Assembly: GCA_023053575.1 (NCBI GenBank)
Contig: JAKZAP010000017.1
Span: forward strand, 5,091,501-5,155,500
Direction of reading: 5' to 3'
Origin: Branchinecta lynchi
Taxonomy: Eukaryota > Arthropoda > Branchiopoda > Anostraca > Branchinectidae
DNA length: 64,000 nt
How positions within the stretch are numbered: the first letter of the stretch is position 1; each line of letters opens with the position of its first letter. This document shows positions 45,201 through 54,614 of the stretch, in pieces. The notes under the pieces are model-generated. The model was not told where the DNA came from, did no database searches, and saw only the letters and a program-made list of their open reading frames with translations. Both the position numbers and the translations under genes were made by a program.

Positions 45201-45694
45201 GGTACACACTGAAACCAAAAATAGGCGATACCAGTTGTGAGACATGTAAGGGACTTGTAAGCAACAGTCGACTGTAAGCAACAGTCGACTGTTAGCTCAT
45301 AATCATCTTCGGCAACGAGGAGTTTGCAGCTTTTGCTAGTTGGTATACCTGTTGTTTGTCTCAGGTGTATTCGATGGTAAGAACAATTTTGTTCCCAATT
45401 GTAAGACATGCATGGGACTTGTAAGTAATAATCGGCTTTTATGCTATAATCATCTTCAGCGATGAGGGGTTTGCAACTTTTGATAGCTGGTGTATCCATT
45501 ATTTGTTTCCGGTGAATTTGATGTCAATCACGGGAGACGGACTTGTAAGTAAGATCGGTTCACGAGGGGCTAGAAATTTTTGAAAATTGGTGCACATTGT
45601 ATTCGATTTCTGTAAATATGACAGTAAGAAATTTTGTATCGATGGTCTGTCGCTATAACCTAGGATTAACTGTTTACGCAACGGGTACAAACGA
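42269..45694 (-). mobile_element. TIR element with tandem-repeat body, copy 2 (inverted relative to 1-3571)
   Basis: Begins with ACTTTGGTTTTG immediately after ATGTTTAT of the host duplication. It then follows the complement of copy 1 through the T-run, unique part and tandem units down to about 45694, where copy 1's position is about 190. Small indels separate the copies (one unit is shorter at 44500-44560). The other end is abnormal (next entry). Confidence 0.8.
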
Positions 45695-45929
45695 TACGTA
45701 AGTACTCTCGCAACACTTTGGTTTTGTTTCTTCGCTGTCGGTTAAATGTTGAAATTGTCAACGTATCGAAGCTTTTAAAACGGTATGTTCTAAAAAGAAT
45801 AATCACATAATCAAAAGCTGTTCTTTAGCGTTGTAAAACCAACAACAAATCAATATCGGAAGAAGGCTATCCGTAACGTTTCAGGATTAAAATACCATAG
45901 ATGACACTATTAATTATTACAAAACTACC
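45695..45929 (+). mobile_element. Left end of the TIR element in the opposite orientation, abutting copy 2
   Basis: After GTAAGTACTCTCG comes CAACACTTTGGTTTTG (45711), the left terminal repeat. Sequence identical in direction to window positions 1-158 follows (45772-45929), and then host LINE sequence. CTCTCG before the terminal repeat equals the bases flanking the right end of copy 1 (3572-3577). The insertion is therefore chimeric: an inverted element body fused to an upright element end. Confidence 0.65.
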
Positions 45930-46985
45930 GAGGTACCCAGTAGATCTCGTAAGATGGGTTGAAGTTACTGTGTACAACAGATCACTAAAACGTGTCAATG
46001 ATTGTTTATGCACTAGTCGAAAAATAAATAAAAAGGTATACAACTCGCGAAGACCAGCAGCAGGAAGAATGTTCGGATTAGAATACACATTACGGAACCA
46101 ATTACTTGGACTTGGATGGGACGGAGGATTGATGGAAACGTCCCCATCCACACACTAGCACAGTACAGTATATACCGGTGGACCATTGAAAAATAAAGTA
46201 AATGGAGAATATTAGAAGAGAAATATATTTTAATTTATGCATTATACACACATTTCTAGATAATGTTTTCCCAATCCAAGCAACATGATTTTTGAACGAT
46301 AGCGTCTCATCAATAATTAGTCCGAAGTACTTTGCATCAGTAACTCTTTTTATGTTACCACAATCTGAAGTTACTTCAACAAACCAAGGTTTGGGATTGA
46401 CCGATCTTCTAAATACAATAAAGTTTGACTTATTCGTGTTAAGTTTTAGCTTATTTACCCTAAACCAAATATCAAGCTTGTTGAACGTATCTGCCATAGA
46501 TAACGTTAGAAGATCAGTTGTTTTAGCAACACTAATAGACAGAGTAACGTCAGCAAAAAGTGCAACAGTCTCACTCCGTACATGCGCTGTACTTTGTATG
46601 GTGGTGGTGTAGCAGCCTGGAACAAATCTTGGTAAATCATTAATATAAAGGAGGAAAAGTATTGGTCCGAGTACTGAACCCTGCGGAACACCTATTTTAT
46701 CACTAATTTGGACATACTGCGTCCTTTCGCTGAGGAAGTCCCGTATAAAATTAAGAGCCGGCCCTCGTAATACTTAATTTTCGAATTTCTGATTTAGTAT
46801 TTGGTGGTTAATCGTATCAAACGCCTTGAGGACATCAAGAAATAACGCCGCTACGTTCAAACCTCCAAGGCATCATTAATGATGCTAGTCACAAACTGCA
46901 ATGCATCCTCAGTCCTTCTATTTTTGCGAAACCCAAGCTGTGTCGGATAAAATACTTCAAACAGTCGTTTTTTTTTATAAAGGGG
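45930..46985 (-). pseudogene. LINE E reverse-transcriptase fragment (host of TIR copy 2)
   Basis: Minus-strand pieces in order: LDVLKAFDTINHQI (about 46840-46800), DFLSERTQYVQISDKIGVPQ then GSVLGPILFLLYINDLPRF (about 46745-46625), LFADVTLSISVAKTTDLL (FADD changed to FADV), LKLNTNKSNFIVF and YFGLIIDETLSFKNH (about 46440-46300). C-terminal sequence up to RSTGYL follows, where the TIR element intervenes. Several frame changes. The same LINE tail recurs at 57358-57775. Confidence 0.7.
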
Positions 46986-47166
46986 ACCACTTGACAAGAT
47001 AGGCAAACTATCACTAGAACAGATGGATCTTTGACTTACCCGTCATCAAATTCAATAATATTCATGCTTGATCGGTTGCCTACAAAAGTATCGTTGCCTT
47101 AACTTCATTTCTGAAAAATTAATTTTTGTTTCCATCGCTAAAACCAGAGGCTGCAAGAAGACTTAC

Positions 47167-47362
47167 CCTGCAAACAAGCGGAGACTGCGAGGCAGATCCA
47201 CTCTAAGGCAAGTCCAATATCGATATGGAAAAGTTCAGATCTGCGTGTACCAAGTCCTGTGTCGTGAGCCAAAGCAATGAGCTTCAGGATTTTGAGGATA
47301 CTCATTAGCAATAGTCCAATAGCTTGTACGATGATGTAGAGAAAGACGAACAGTGATTGATT
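47167..47362 (-). CDS. Gene B, internal exon (transmembrane segment 3 and start of 4)
   Basis: On the minus strand acceptor CTGTCTGTCTTATAG precedes AAT (47362), and donor GTAAGT follows G at 47167. The 65 codons plus one base begin NQSLFVFLYIIVQAIGLLL, matching gene A's KQKICVVLYIILEVVDLL position by position. A longer polar loop (AHDTGLGTRRSELFHID) and a second hydrophobic run (ALEWICLAVSACLQ) follow. Same entry phase (0), same exit phase (1) and same donor as 29446-29623. No ATG-initiated open frame marks this exon, so a start-codon-based gene search would miss it. The gene probably works in endosomal or lysosomal membranes if the family call holds (inference). Confidence 0.7.
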
Positions 47363-47589
47363 CTATAAGACAGACAGTTCCTTAGTTAGCGGAATGTTTT
47401 AGGAACACAAATTTAGTCGATAGCATAGAAGACGTGAACAGGTTCGACATGGAGTTAAGACGCTACACAATTAGAGGATCAGCTAACAGAAGGAAGGTAA
47501 CGGAAGGGAATGGTGCAAGCGAAGTATTCAAAAGAGGAATACCATGTTAAAAACTGTGAACGGCATAGTAAAGGAGAAAGGCTTCACCC

Positions 47590-48474
47590 CGGGGGCTCCG
47601 TGGGGGGAGTTGGAAGGGGTTCTGAAATTTCGGTGATCTGGACTTAAGGTACTTCCAGATGTACTAGAACGATGAAACTTGTCTGGAACAATTAGAGACT
47701 CGACAAGATTGACATAGAAGTTGTCGCTTCCCGGATCCGACCATCCATAAAAGTAGGTGAACTCATCTTAACCGCAAAATAAAAATAAAAACTTTTAAGT
47801 CCATCAGCCCAGGTTTTGCAGACAAGAAACTTCCTTAAATAAAAATAAAACTTTCGAGCCAAATAAAGATTTTCGTTATCCCGATGATCTCATCATCATT
47901 TTCGCCTCAGGGATTTTGCTCACGGATAAATTTCTAGCGCCCTTAAAGTGCGCATCATCACAGCCAAGTGCAAAATAAAATACATTTTACCAAATGATAC
48001 ATTCTCTTGTTTTCCAAGGGCCCGTGTTCATATTTTTTCTTAAAGGACCTGTCTTACCTATTATACTAGCGCAACCTACTTCTATCGTCACTCAAAATAT
48101 TTCTAAGCCCGGAAACCCAAATTTCACATGGTGCATTCTAACCCCTCGAACAAAACCACGCTGTCGACGGTTGTCTGCGAGAAGTTTTCCATCGGAAAAA
48201 CCGGTTACGTAAATTTTTTCTCGATTTTCGCTGTAAGTCAATGGGTCTCGGAAAAGCTTAAAAGAGCCAAAACCGTGGGTTATTTTTTGAAAGCACAGAA
48301 TAGTTTTAGAGTATTCAAATATTTTAAAATACTTTAAGTTCGATAGTAAATAGTGAGAGGGGTTAATCGCTTACAAATCATCAGAACAAATCCACGAGTT
48401 GACACATTCGTTCTTCAAACTTTTGACCCAGCCTTGCAAGTGGCATATGTGCTTCTAGCTCTTGTTTTTTAAAG
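47590..48474 (-). mobile_element. R2 composite repeat, inverted copy with 5' end
   Basis: GACGATGAAACTTG-type, TTCCGGATCCGACC-type and CTTAAAGTGCGCATCA blocks occur in inverse R2 order. The 5' hairpin end is at about 48443-48472 (GGCATATGTGCTTCTAGCTC, TTG). It lies in the intron of gene B. Confidence 0.55.
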
Positions 48475-48976
48475 TCATTTAGTTGAACAAAATCATTAAA
48501 ACCATTCAACTTATTGTAGTATTTTATAAACGAGTTTCTACAAAACACAAACGAAAACTAACAAAAATCTAACTAAAAAGTTTAACACACACCGTGATTG
48601 CCCTTCCACCATAGGGTACCTCCACTCTTAATAATCTTTCAGCCCAAGCTAAATGCGAATCGTATATAAAAAGAATATTTATCCGTTGGGTGTCATTCCG
48701 CGTAGGCGAAACAATTTCATTGCTACTGCACTTATGTGCTTGGGCTGTGCGTTATAAATCCTTCACACATTCATTCATTCAATTAAGGTAAAAGCGAGAA
48801 TAGAATTTCTTTACAGTGAGATCGAACGCACCGTAGCTCCCAGGGACGATGAAACTTGTCTGGAACAATTAGAGACTCGACAAGATTGACGTAGAAGTTG
48901 TCGCTTCCCGGATCCGGAAATACGGCAGTTTAGAATCCCCGCTCCCCCCCCCCCCACAAACAAATCTCCTCAATTA
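48475..48976. other. Intron of gene B with small repeat pieces
   Basis: 48630-48690 resembles the flank of the hairpin elements (TCAGCCCAAGCT). 48830-48950 is an R2 fragment nearly identical to 47660-47745 (GAACAATTAGAGACTCGACA), ending in a poly-C tract. No gene. Confidence 0.5.
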
Positions 48977-49242
48977 GAGCGTGTTCCATCCTACTTACCG
49001 CAGTTACTATGCATGACGTCACGAAATCTGGCTTTTTGCCGTCAAGGCTGGAATATTTTTCCGCAAGATATCATGTCATGGGAGAATCCGACCAATCAAA
49101 TTGTAGAGATCTGTAGTTACTATGCTCCCGAACGTAGTACGCTCCTCGAGAAGGTTGGAACGGTCAGCGTAGTAACTTTTGGTGAGGTTGGAACGGAAAT
49201 AGTAACTAATAGTTACTATTGCTAGAAGGGTGGAACACGCTC
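48977..49242 (+). mobile_element. MITE, 266 bp, TTA target duplication
   Basis: The ends GAGCGTGTTCCATCCTACTT and AAGGGTGGAACACGCTC are inverted, with TTA at 48974-48976 and 49243-49245. Same family as 9368-9656 and 54615-56459, and contains TGACGTCA at about 49013. Confidence 0.85.
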
Positions 49243-49412
49243 TTAGTTTCAACGTATGAACTGTGAAAACTGTGTAGCTATGAACAGCAAAGAAAACGTG
49301 AACAGATAGTTATGAACAGGATTCCATGAACACTCGTCGAAGAAGAAGGGATCGAGTTTTCTCGCCCACAACATGCTGTATCTTCTCAAAAAAGATTTAC
49401 AATAGGTTAAAG

Positions 49413-49789
49413 CAGGGGCGGATCCAGCCTTCCGTTCTAGGGGGGGCGATTCTTACCGAAAAGAGTGGGGGTAGTGTCCTTTTTGTCGGCCAAAAGGCTG
49501 ATTTTTTTTTTGCGTTTTAAGTGTCCCTGTCGGTCTCTTATTTAACGAAAATACGATTTTCAAATATTACAATAACGGTAAAAACTGTACTTGATCAACT
49601 GACAACTGTTTACAAGAAAAATTCAAGCTCCTGGCTCCACTTGTAAAAAGATTTTAGAGTCTAGTTACAGTAGTTAGAACATTCGTTAATGCAGACTTCC
49701 GTAATTGCAGTAAAGCAAAACAAAAAATTACAGTCCGTCTAGGGGGGGGCGATCGCCCCCCCTCGCCCCCCCCTCTGGATCCACCCCTG
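49413..49789. mobile_element. hAT-type MITE, 377 bp, perfect 8 bp target duplication
   Basis: The ends CAGGGGCGGATCCAG and CTGGATCCACCCCTG are inverted. GGTTAAAG occurs at 49405-49412 and again at 49790-49797. G/C-run sub-terminal sequence surrounds GCGATCGCC. The terminal sequence is a common hAT MITE type in animals (established knowledge). Interior non-coding. Confidence 0.92.
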
Positions 49790-50049
49790 GGTTAAAGACT
49801 GAATAAACTTCAGAAATAGACAGCGTCCTTTGTTGGACACTTGGGATTTTGTTCGAGGTCAGGGTCATAGCTTGAGCAGGTCAACTAAGCTTTTCCGCTC
49901 AGTCAAACTTCCTAGAGTCTTGGAACATTCCCGAACTTCAGAAATCTATATCCAATACACTTATTTCTCTTTCTCTGAAACTCCTCATTTTTTTACAACA
50001 CAAAAGCACCTTTCAATCACCATATGTTATTCATAATGGATGTAATTAC

Positions 50050-50132
50050 CTTGATAATTCCAACTAGAAGGAATATAGCTGCCAAGGTGTTGACAACACC
50101 CTTTACAATCTGTAACGCATAAGAGGATAGTC
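50050..50132 (-). CDS. Gene B, internal exon (transmembrane segment 2)
   Basis: On the minus strand acceptor CCAAACTCTTTTAG precedes GA at 50132, and donor GTAATT follows AAG at 50050. Two bases and then 27 codons encode LSSYALQIVKGVVNTLAAIF and LLVGIIK, a membrane helix. It aligns with the gene A exon 21480-21565 (FAAILLLVGAVK), with the same entry (two bases) and exit (phase 0) positions, and joins 47362 in frame. A weaker acceptor at 50110 would shorten the exon but break the phase match. The upstream first exon was not found. Confidence 0.65.
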
Positions 50133-50694
50133 CTAAAAGAGTTTGGAGTATTAGGCTTGTTTGCGATTTTCCTTCGAACTTCCGACCCCACCCCCTTCCG
50201 AGACGGACACCTTTGTGTCTTCCCAGCTTCGTACATCCTTCCACCTGTTCCGTCTTTTAGCTTTTCACAACATCTGGGACCCATCTCCAACTCCAGAAAT
50301 TGTCATTCGGAACTTTGACCTTTGATGAGGTCCCGGACCCCCCTCCCCCGCCTCTACTGATACTGTGATGCAGGAAACAAACCTTTGAGCATTGAGTCGG
50401 TATTATATACTTGCCAAGCTTCTCCCAGTTCATTTGTTACCCGAACTAGGAACAGCTAGACAGAACTGGCAGGACGGAGGGGCACTGCAGTCGCACTAGG
50501 GTTCTACGGTCGTTGGCAGCAATCGTATCGTAGTACCGTAAACATCGAGGGTTAAGATTGTATGTATTGATACTGAAGCTAGTATAACGGTAATTTGGGA
50601 TCTTGTCACAAGATGATCCCAAGCAGGGGCGTGGGGGGACGTGTTCGAAGGGGGCCGTGGGGGGGACTTCCCCCCCCCCCGCCAGGCTACAGAG
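50133..50694. other. Unassigned sequence upstream of gene B exon
   Basis: A G/C-rich GCAGGGGCGTGGGGGGACG with poly-C at about 50625-50690 may be a decayed hAT MITE like 49413-49789. No exon candidate found. Confidence 0.3.
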
Positions 50695-51190
50695 AATATG
50701 CTCTAAGTCGTATGTTTTGAGCTTGTCTGTATGACAGTCGTCTGTTTTGAGCTTTTCAGAACGACATACAGGCCGACATACGACATTCAACGTGAATTTC
50801 ACCGGCAAATCACATTTTTTAGTCGTACGAAGAAATTTCTATTCGTGTGTTTTCAGATTCACAGTTGTTGAGTTTTCTAGAATGAAAGTCGTATGGTTGA
50901 GCTAGGCAGAATGACAGCAACCGCGAATTTCGCCTGAAAAGACCCGTTTCTTGTAGAACTTTAAGAAGGGATTTTCTGGTCGTATATTAGAAACAGTCGT
51001 AAGTTTTGAGCTTGCCATATGAGGCAGTAAGGTGAATTTCCAGAGCAGGTGACTTGTTTCTGGTCGTATAGTTGAATGGAGATTTTCTATAAGTCATTAC
51101 GTTAGAATGAGAGTTGTATGTTTCGAACTTTTCAGAGTGACGTAAATGCCATTTCCAAATCGTGATTTTCACTCTGTAGCGCTGAAAACT
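50695..51190. repeat. Tandem repeat of GTCGTATGTTTTGAGCTT units
   Basis: Four to five units of about 100-120 bp, each with GTCGTATGTTTTGAGCTT, CAGAATGACA-type and GTGAATTTC(A/G)CC boxes. Minus-strand frames over it (SEKLKTYDCHTDKLKTYD) are repeat translations. Confidence 0.65.
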
Positions 51191-51289
51191 GGCGGATTTT
51201 CGAAAAATTCACCGGCGGCCCGACCTGTCAACATTATCCTATCTGGTTTTGTGCAAAATCTCATTGTCTTAAAAAGAAACTGCTTTATT

Positions 51290-53360
51290 TTTTTTTAAAT
51301 GGCTTGCGGAGTAAGGTTGTCACAAGGGGTGGAGGGATGGGGAATCCGGAATCTTGAGGTATGTATAACTTTCGAATGGGTATTGGATATTAATGGGTGA
51401 GTTAAAAAATTGTCGCCATACAGAAGATTGCTATCAAGATTTTAATGTGTTGAAAATTAAAGATGTAAGAGATCAGCAAATTGGTAATTTTGTGTACAGT
51501 GGATTAAATAAATTTTCTCCGTCGTATTTTAGTAATTTCTTAGTCTGAATTCAGATTACCATGAGTATGATACAAGGAATAATGATAGGCTTGTTAGCGA
51601 GTCGCGTAAGAGTAGTAGAGCGTCATTTATAATTAGAAATAGTGGTGTGATTGTTTGGAATAATCTATCGGCAAGCATTAGGAAGTCTGACAATCATTTA
51701 TTGTTTAAGAATAGATTAAACAACTATTTTTTGGGTAATTGATTTGGTTGTTTAATTAAGATTGGGGCTGGATTGGGGAGGGGAATGGGAATTGGGTAGG
51801 TTATGGGTGTTTGAGTGAAGAAAGCTGATTTCGATTCAGTTGAAGTCTCACTAAGTGTATAAAGAAAAAAAAAAGATGATCAATATGTCTTGATAATTTG
51901 ATGTCCGTCTTGCACAGGCGACCTGTTGTCACATAAAGAGACGGGCTATTGGTTTACGAATATGTTCAACATGTAGTTGTAGACATGTTGAAGAAATAAA
52001 TTCCTTCCTTCCTTCAAAAATGAAACTTTATATTTAGAAATATCTCGTGTGTCTGATGTCCGATTTCAAGTCCGGACTAGATCCAATAAATTTGTGTGAG
52101 TGGGGGGGGGGGGGGAGGAGGGGGAACATGAAATATTGTGAAACTCTTAGAGTGGAGCGACTGGGAAGAAACTTGGTGGAGAGAACAAGCACAAGCCCTA
52201 GATACGTCAGAGACAGAACCAGGCCGGATTTGGACACTGGGGGAATGGGGCGGGAGGGGGGGGGGGGTTGAAGAGGGTCAGGAATTCCGGTGATAGCGTT
52301 TGAAGGTACTTCCAGATGTGCTAAGACGATGAAAATTGGCTTGAACATTTGAGACTTTAGATGATTTGCTAATCAGGCTGATCAGATCGACAGTTCCCAT
52401 ATCTGACCATCATGGGGGCGGGGGGTAGGGATGGGGAACCCGGTGTGTTGAGGCATGTATAACTTTCGAACGGGTAATCAGATCTTAACAAAACTTGATA
52501 TTGGTAAAGGCCTCGTATCTCAAATGTCCCAAATCAGTTCGGACCAGATCCCGTGAATGTGAAGTGGTTGGAGGGGAGAACCGGAAATCTTGTGACACCT
52601 TTAGAATGGAGTGATTGGGATGAAACTTGGTGGGAAGAGCAAGCACAAGCCATAGATGCATCACAGTACCGGACCAAATTCGGGCACCTTTGGGGGAGTT
52701 GTAGAGGGTGGGGGTCCGGAATTCTGGTGACCGTGAGTTAAGGTACTTCCAGATCTGCAAGGACGAAGAAACTTGACTTGAACATCAGAGACTTAGCAAG
52801 TTTGGCTGAGAAATCGTTATTTCTCAGATTCGTCCATCAGTACTGATCCTAACCACAAAGTACAAAAAATACTTTTAAGCAAATTATTCCTTTTCTGATC
52901 CCCATGAGCCCATGATTGTTTTTGCCTCTAGGATTTTGCTCAAAAATGAATTTTTAGCACCCTTAAAGTGCGTATCTAAACAGAAAAGTAAAAAAAAAAA
53001 TACTCTTTACCGAATGATATAATAATATTCATGATCACCAAGGGCCCGTGATCCTTTTTGTCTCAATAATTTTGCTTATAAGCGAAATCCTAAAGTACAA
53101 AAATTAATTTTGAGAAAAAATTACATTTTCGTGATCACAATGAGCTTATCATCATTTTTGCTTCAAGAATGTTCGTTACAAAAATAAAAGAGTTGTTACG
53201 GACGATCCATTCAAATGATTTCAAGGACCCATGATCATTCTTGTTTCAAGGGGTTTGCTTACAAATGACCAGAACAAACCCACGAATAGGCGAACTCCTA
53301 CTTTCATCCTCTGATACAGCCTTACAACTGCCATATGAGCTTCCAGCTCTTGTTTCATAA
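51290..53360 (-). mobile_element. R2 composite repeat, inverted, split by LINE F
   Basis: Inverse R2 blocks (GGATGGGGAATCCGGAATCT, ATAACTTTCGAA, GGAAGAGCAAGCACAAGCC, GTACTTCCAGATNTGC type) run to the 5' hairpin end at about 53330-53360 (CATATGAGCTTCCAGCTCTT). The LINE copy 51400-52015 interrupts it: GGGTATTGGAT on one side, AATGAAACTTTATATTTAG on the other. G-runs at 52100-52115 and 52253-52270 are the complement of R2 C-tracts. Confidence 0.65.
51400..52015 (+). pseudogene. LINE F, 5'-truncated C-terminal fragment with (TTCC)n tail
   Basis: The C-terminal region of a CR1-like ORF2 is readable in two frames: QQIGNFVYSGLNKFSPSYFS, then NDRLVSESRKSSRASF and GVIVWNNLSASIRKS, then LFKNRLNNYFLGN-stop at about 51740. 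The 3' untranslated part ends GAAATAAATTCCTTCCTTCC, a short microsatellite tail typical of such LINEs. Confidence 0.75.
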
Positions 53361-53620
53361 ACTCTTAACGAATAAAATATTAACTAATAAAGTTACATAA
53401 CTAATACATATATATAAATGATCATAGGGATAGGAGAGGAATTCCTGTGAGATTGCTGCAATAAGAAGCCTCTCAGAAAATTCACGTTTTATCAAACACT
53501 TAAGGACTGGAGGTCATCCGTCTGCATCGATCAATGATTTTATCTTCTCTTAACTATATTATGTGTCGAGCAGAAGACTATCCAAATCAGAAGACGGATG
53601 CTTGTGTTTCCGATGAAGGG

Positions 53621-53959
53621 CTATGTAACTGCAACCCGTGAGCATGCAACGCTACCGGCCCTTTGAACCAGTTGTCTAAGAAACTCTTTTGAAATGGTAA
53701 CTCTTTCTCCTGAAACGTATTCTTCTATGGTGCGCTTTCTCTTCAAACGGATTTGCTGAAACGGTTCATAGGTGATACGCTTTACTAGAAAACTGGCAAA
53801 TTCTGAAAACTGGTTCATAGGGCCGGCAGCGTTGCATATATAAAACACGTTTCGTTTTACTTTAGAGTGTATTTGTTCTAGTATGACGTTCAGAATATCT
53901 ACTGCCGTCCTAACAAGCAAAATCCTTCTATGACGCGGGAAATTTGAATCTCCATACAA
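53621..53959 (-). CDS. Basic 112-codon frame, unknown, possibly repeat-derived
   Basis: The frame includes RIRL-type basic sequence (QQIRLKRKRTIEEYV) and no recognised domain. Its first third overlaps R3-core sequence shared with 9340-9367 and 9660-9780, so that part is transposon DNA. The remaining two thirds have no repeat partner here. I cannot assign a function, and doubt it is a gene. Confidence 0.2.
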   Translation of the reverse strand: MYGDSNFPRHRRILLVRTAVDILNVILEQIHSKVKRNVFYICNAAGPMNQFSEFASFLVKRITYEPFQQIRLKRKRTIEEYVSGERVTISKEFLRQLVQRAGSVACSRVAVT

Positions 53960-54600
53960 ACGCGGCTTTTCAGTAGCCAGTGATCATCTCGCGGAAGGTA
54001 GCTAACTATGTGAACAAATCTTCTTTAGTACAAGCGCATAGAATCTGACAGGAAAGTTTCACTATAGAGAGATGGATAGATAGATGTTTAATGAAGCCCT
54101 TGGGCCATGAACAAAAGAACACAAAATAGTACAACAGTACATTTACATTCATTATACGTGCGAACTTTTAATCAACATAAATAACAAATCCCTTCAATCT
54201 CCAAGTACCCCCACTTTTAATTGTCTTACTTAAATGGTCCATAAATGCACCAATCCTGAATATACTTCAAGGGTTTGTACTATTGAGTAGCTCCTTTACT
54301 GACATAATTATACCATTCAAAACCTCTCACGTGGGATAGATAACACCTGGCACTTGTAAAGAATTCGGTCCAGCTCCCCTACCTCAACTTTACAAAATTT
54401 ACAAATCCGATTATCCCTTGTCCCTGGCCTTTTAATATCCCAAATATTCCCCAAAACTGGGAGACAATTTGCTCGCAGCTGAATCCATGAACGCAAAACT
54501 CTAGAAGGTAAATTAAATATAAAATATACAGCGGAGCAACGAAGTAACGCATTTTCATCGGGTCTTCAAGCCTCACCCTCAAGGTGAATAACTGATAAGT
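53870..54600 (+). repeat. R3-core fragment interrupted by LINE G
   Basis: GTATGACGTTCAGAATATC, AACGCGGCTTTTCAGT and AAGCGCA match 9356-9850, without the MITE present there. After the LINE piece 54061-54535 the match resumes with GAAGTAACGCATTT (54543). Confidence 0.65.
54061..54535 (-). pseudogene. LINE G tail fragment with zinc-ribbon-like end
   Basis: On the minus strand LRSWIQLRANCLPVLGNIWD (about 54515-54435) is followed by CKFCKVEVGELDRILYKC (about 54398-54345). Family knowledge: this is the C-terminal cysteine motif of some LINE ORF2 proteins, usually with a histidine where R stands here. The rest is 3' untranslated sequence ending in a GATGGATAGATAGATG-like repeat at 54070. Confidence 0.55.
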
Positions 54601-54614
54601 AAATAGATTATCCT

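Noticed and set aside
49326..49520. 64-codon frame near the hAT MITE
   Set aside because: Starts outside and ends inside the MITE; the reading is accidental.
53621..53959. Considered as a domesticated DNA-binding exon because of its basic RLKRKR stretch
   Set aside because: About a third is R3 repeat, no splice borders are convincing and no domain is recognisable. Kept only as a low-confidence frame.
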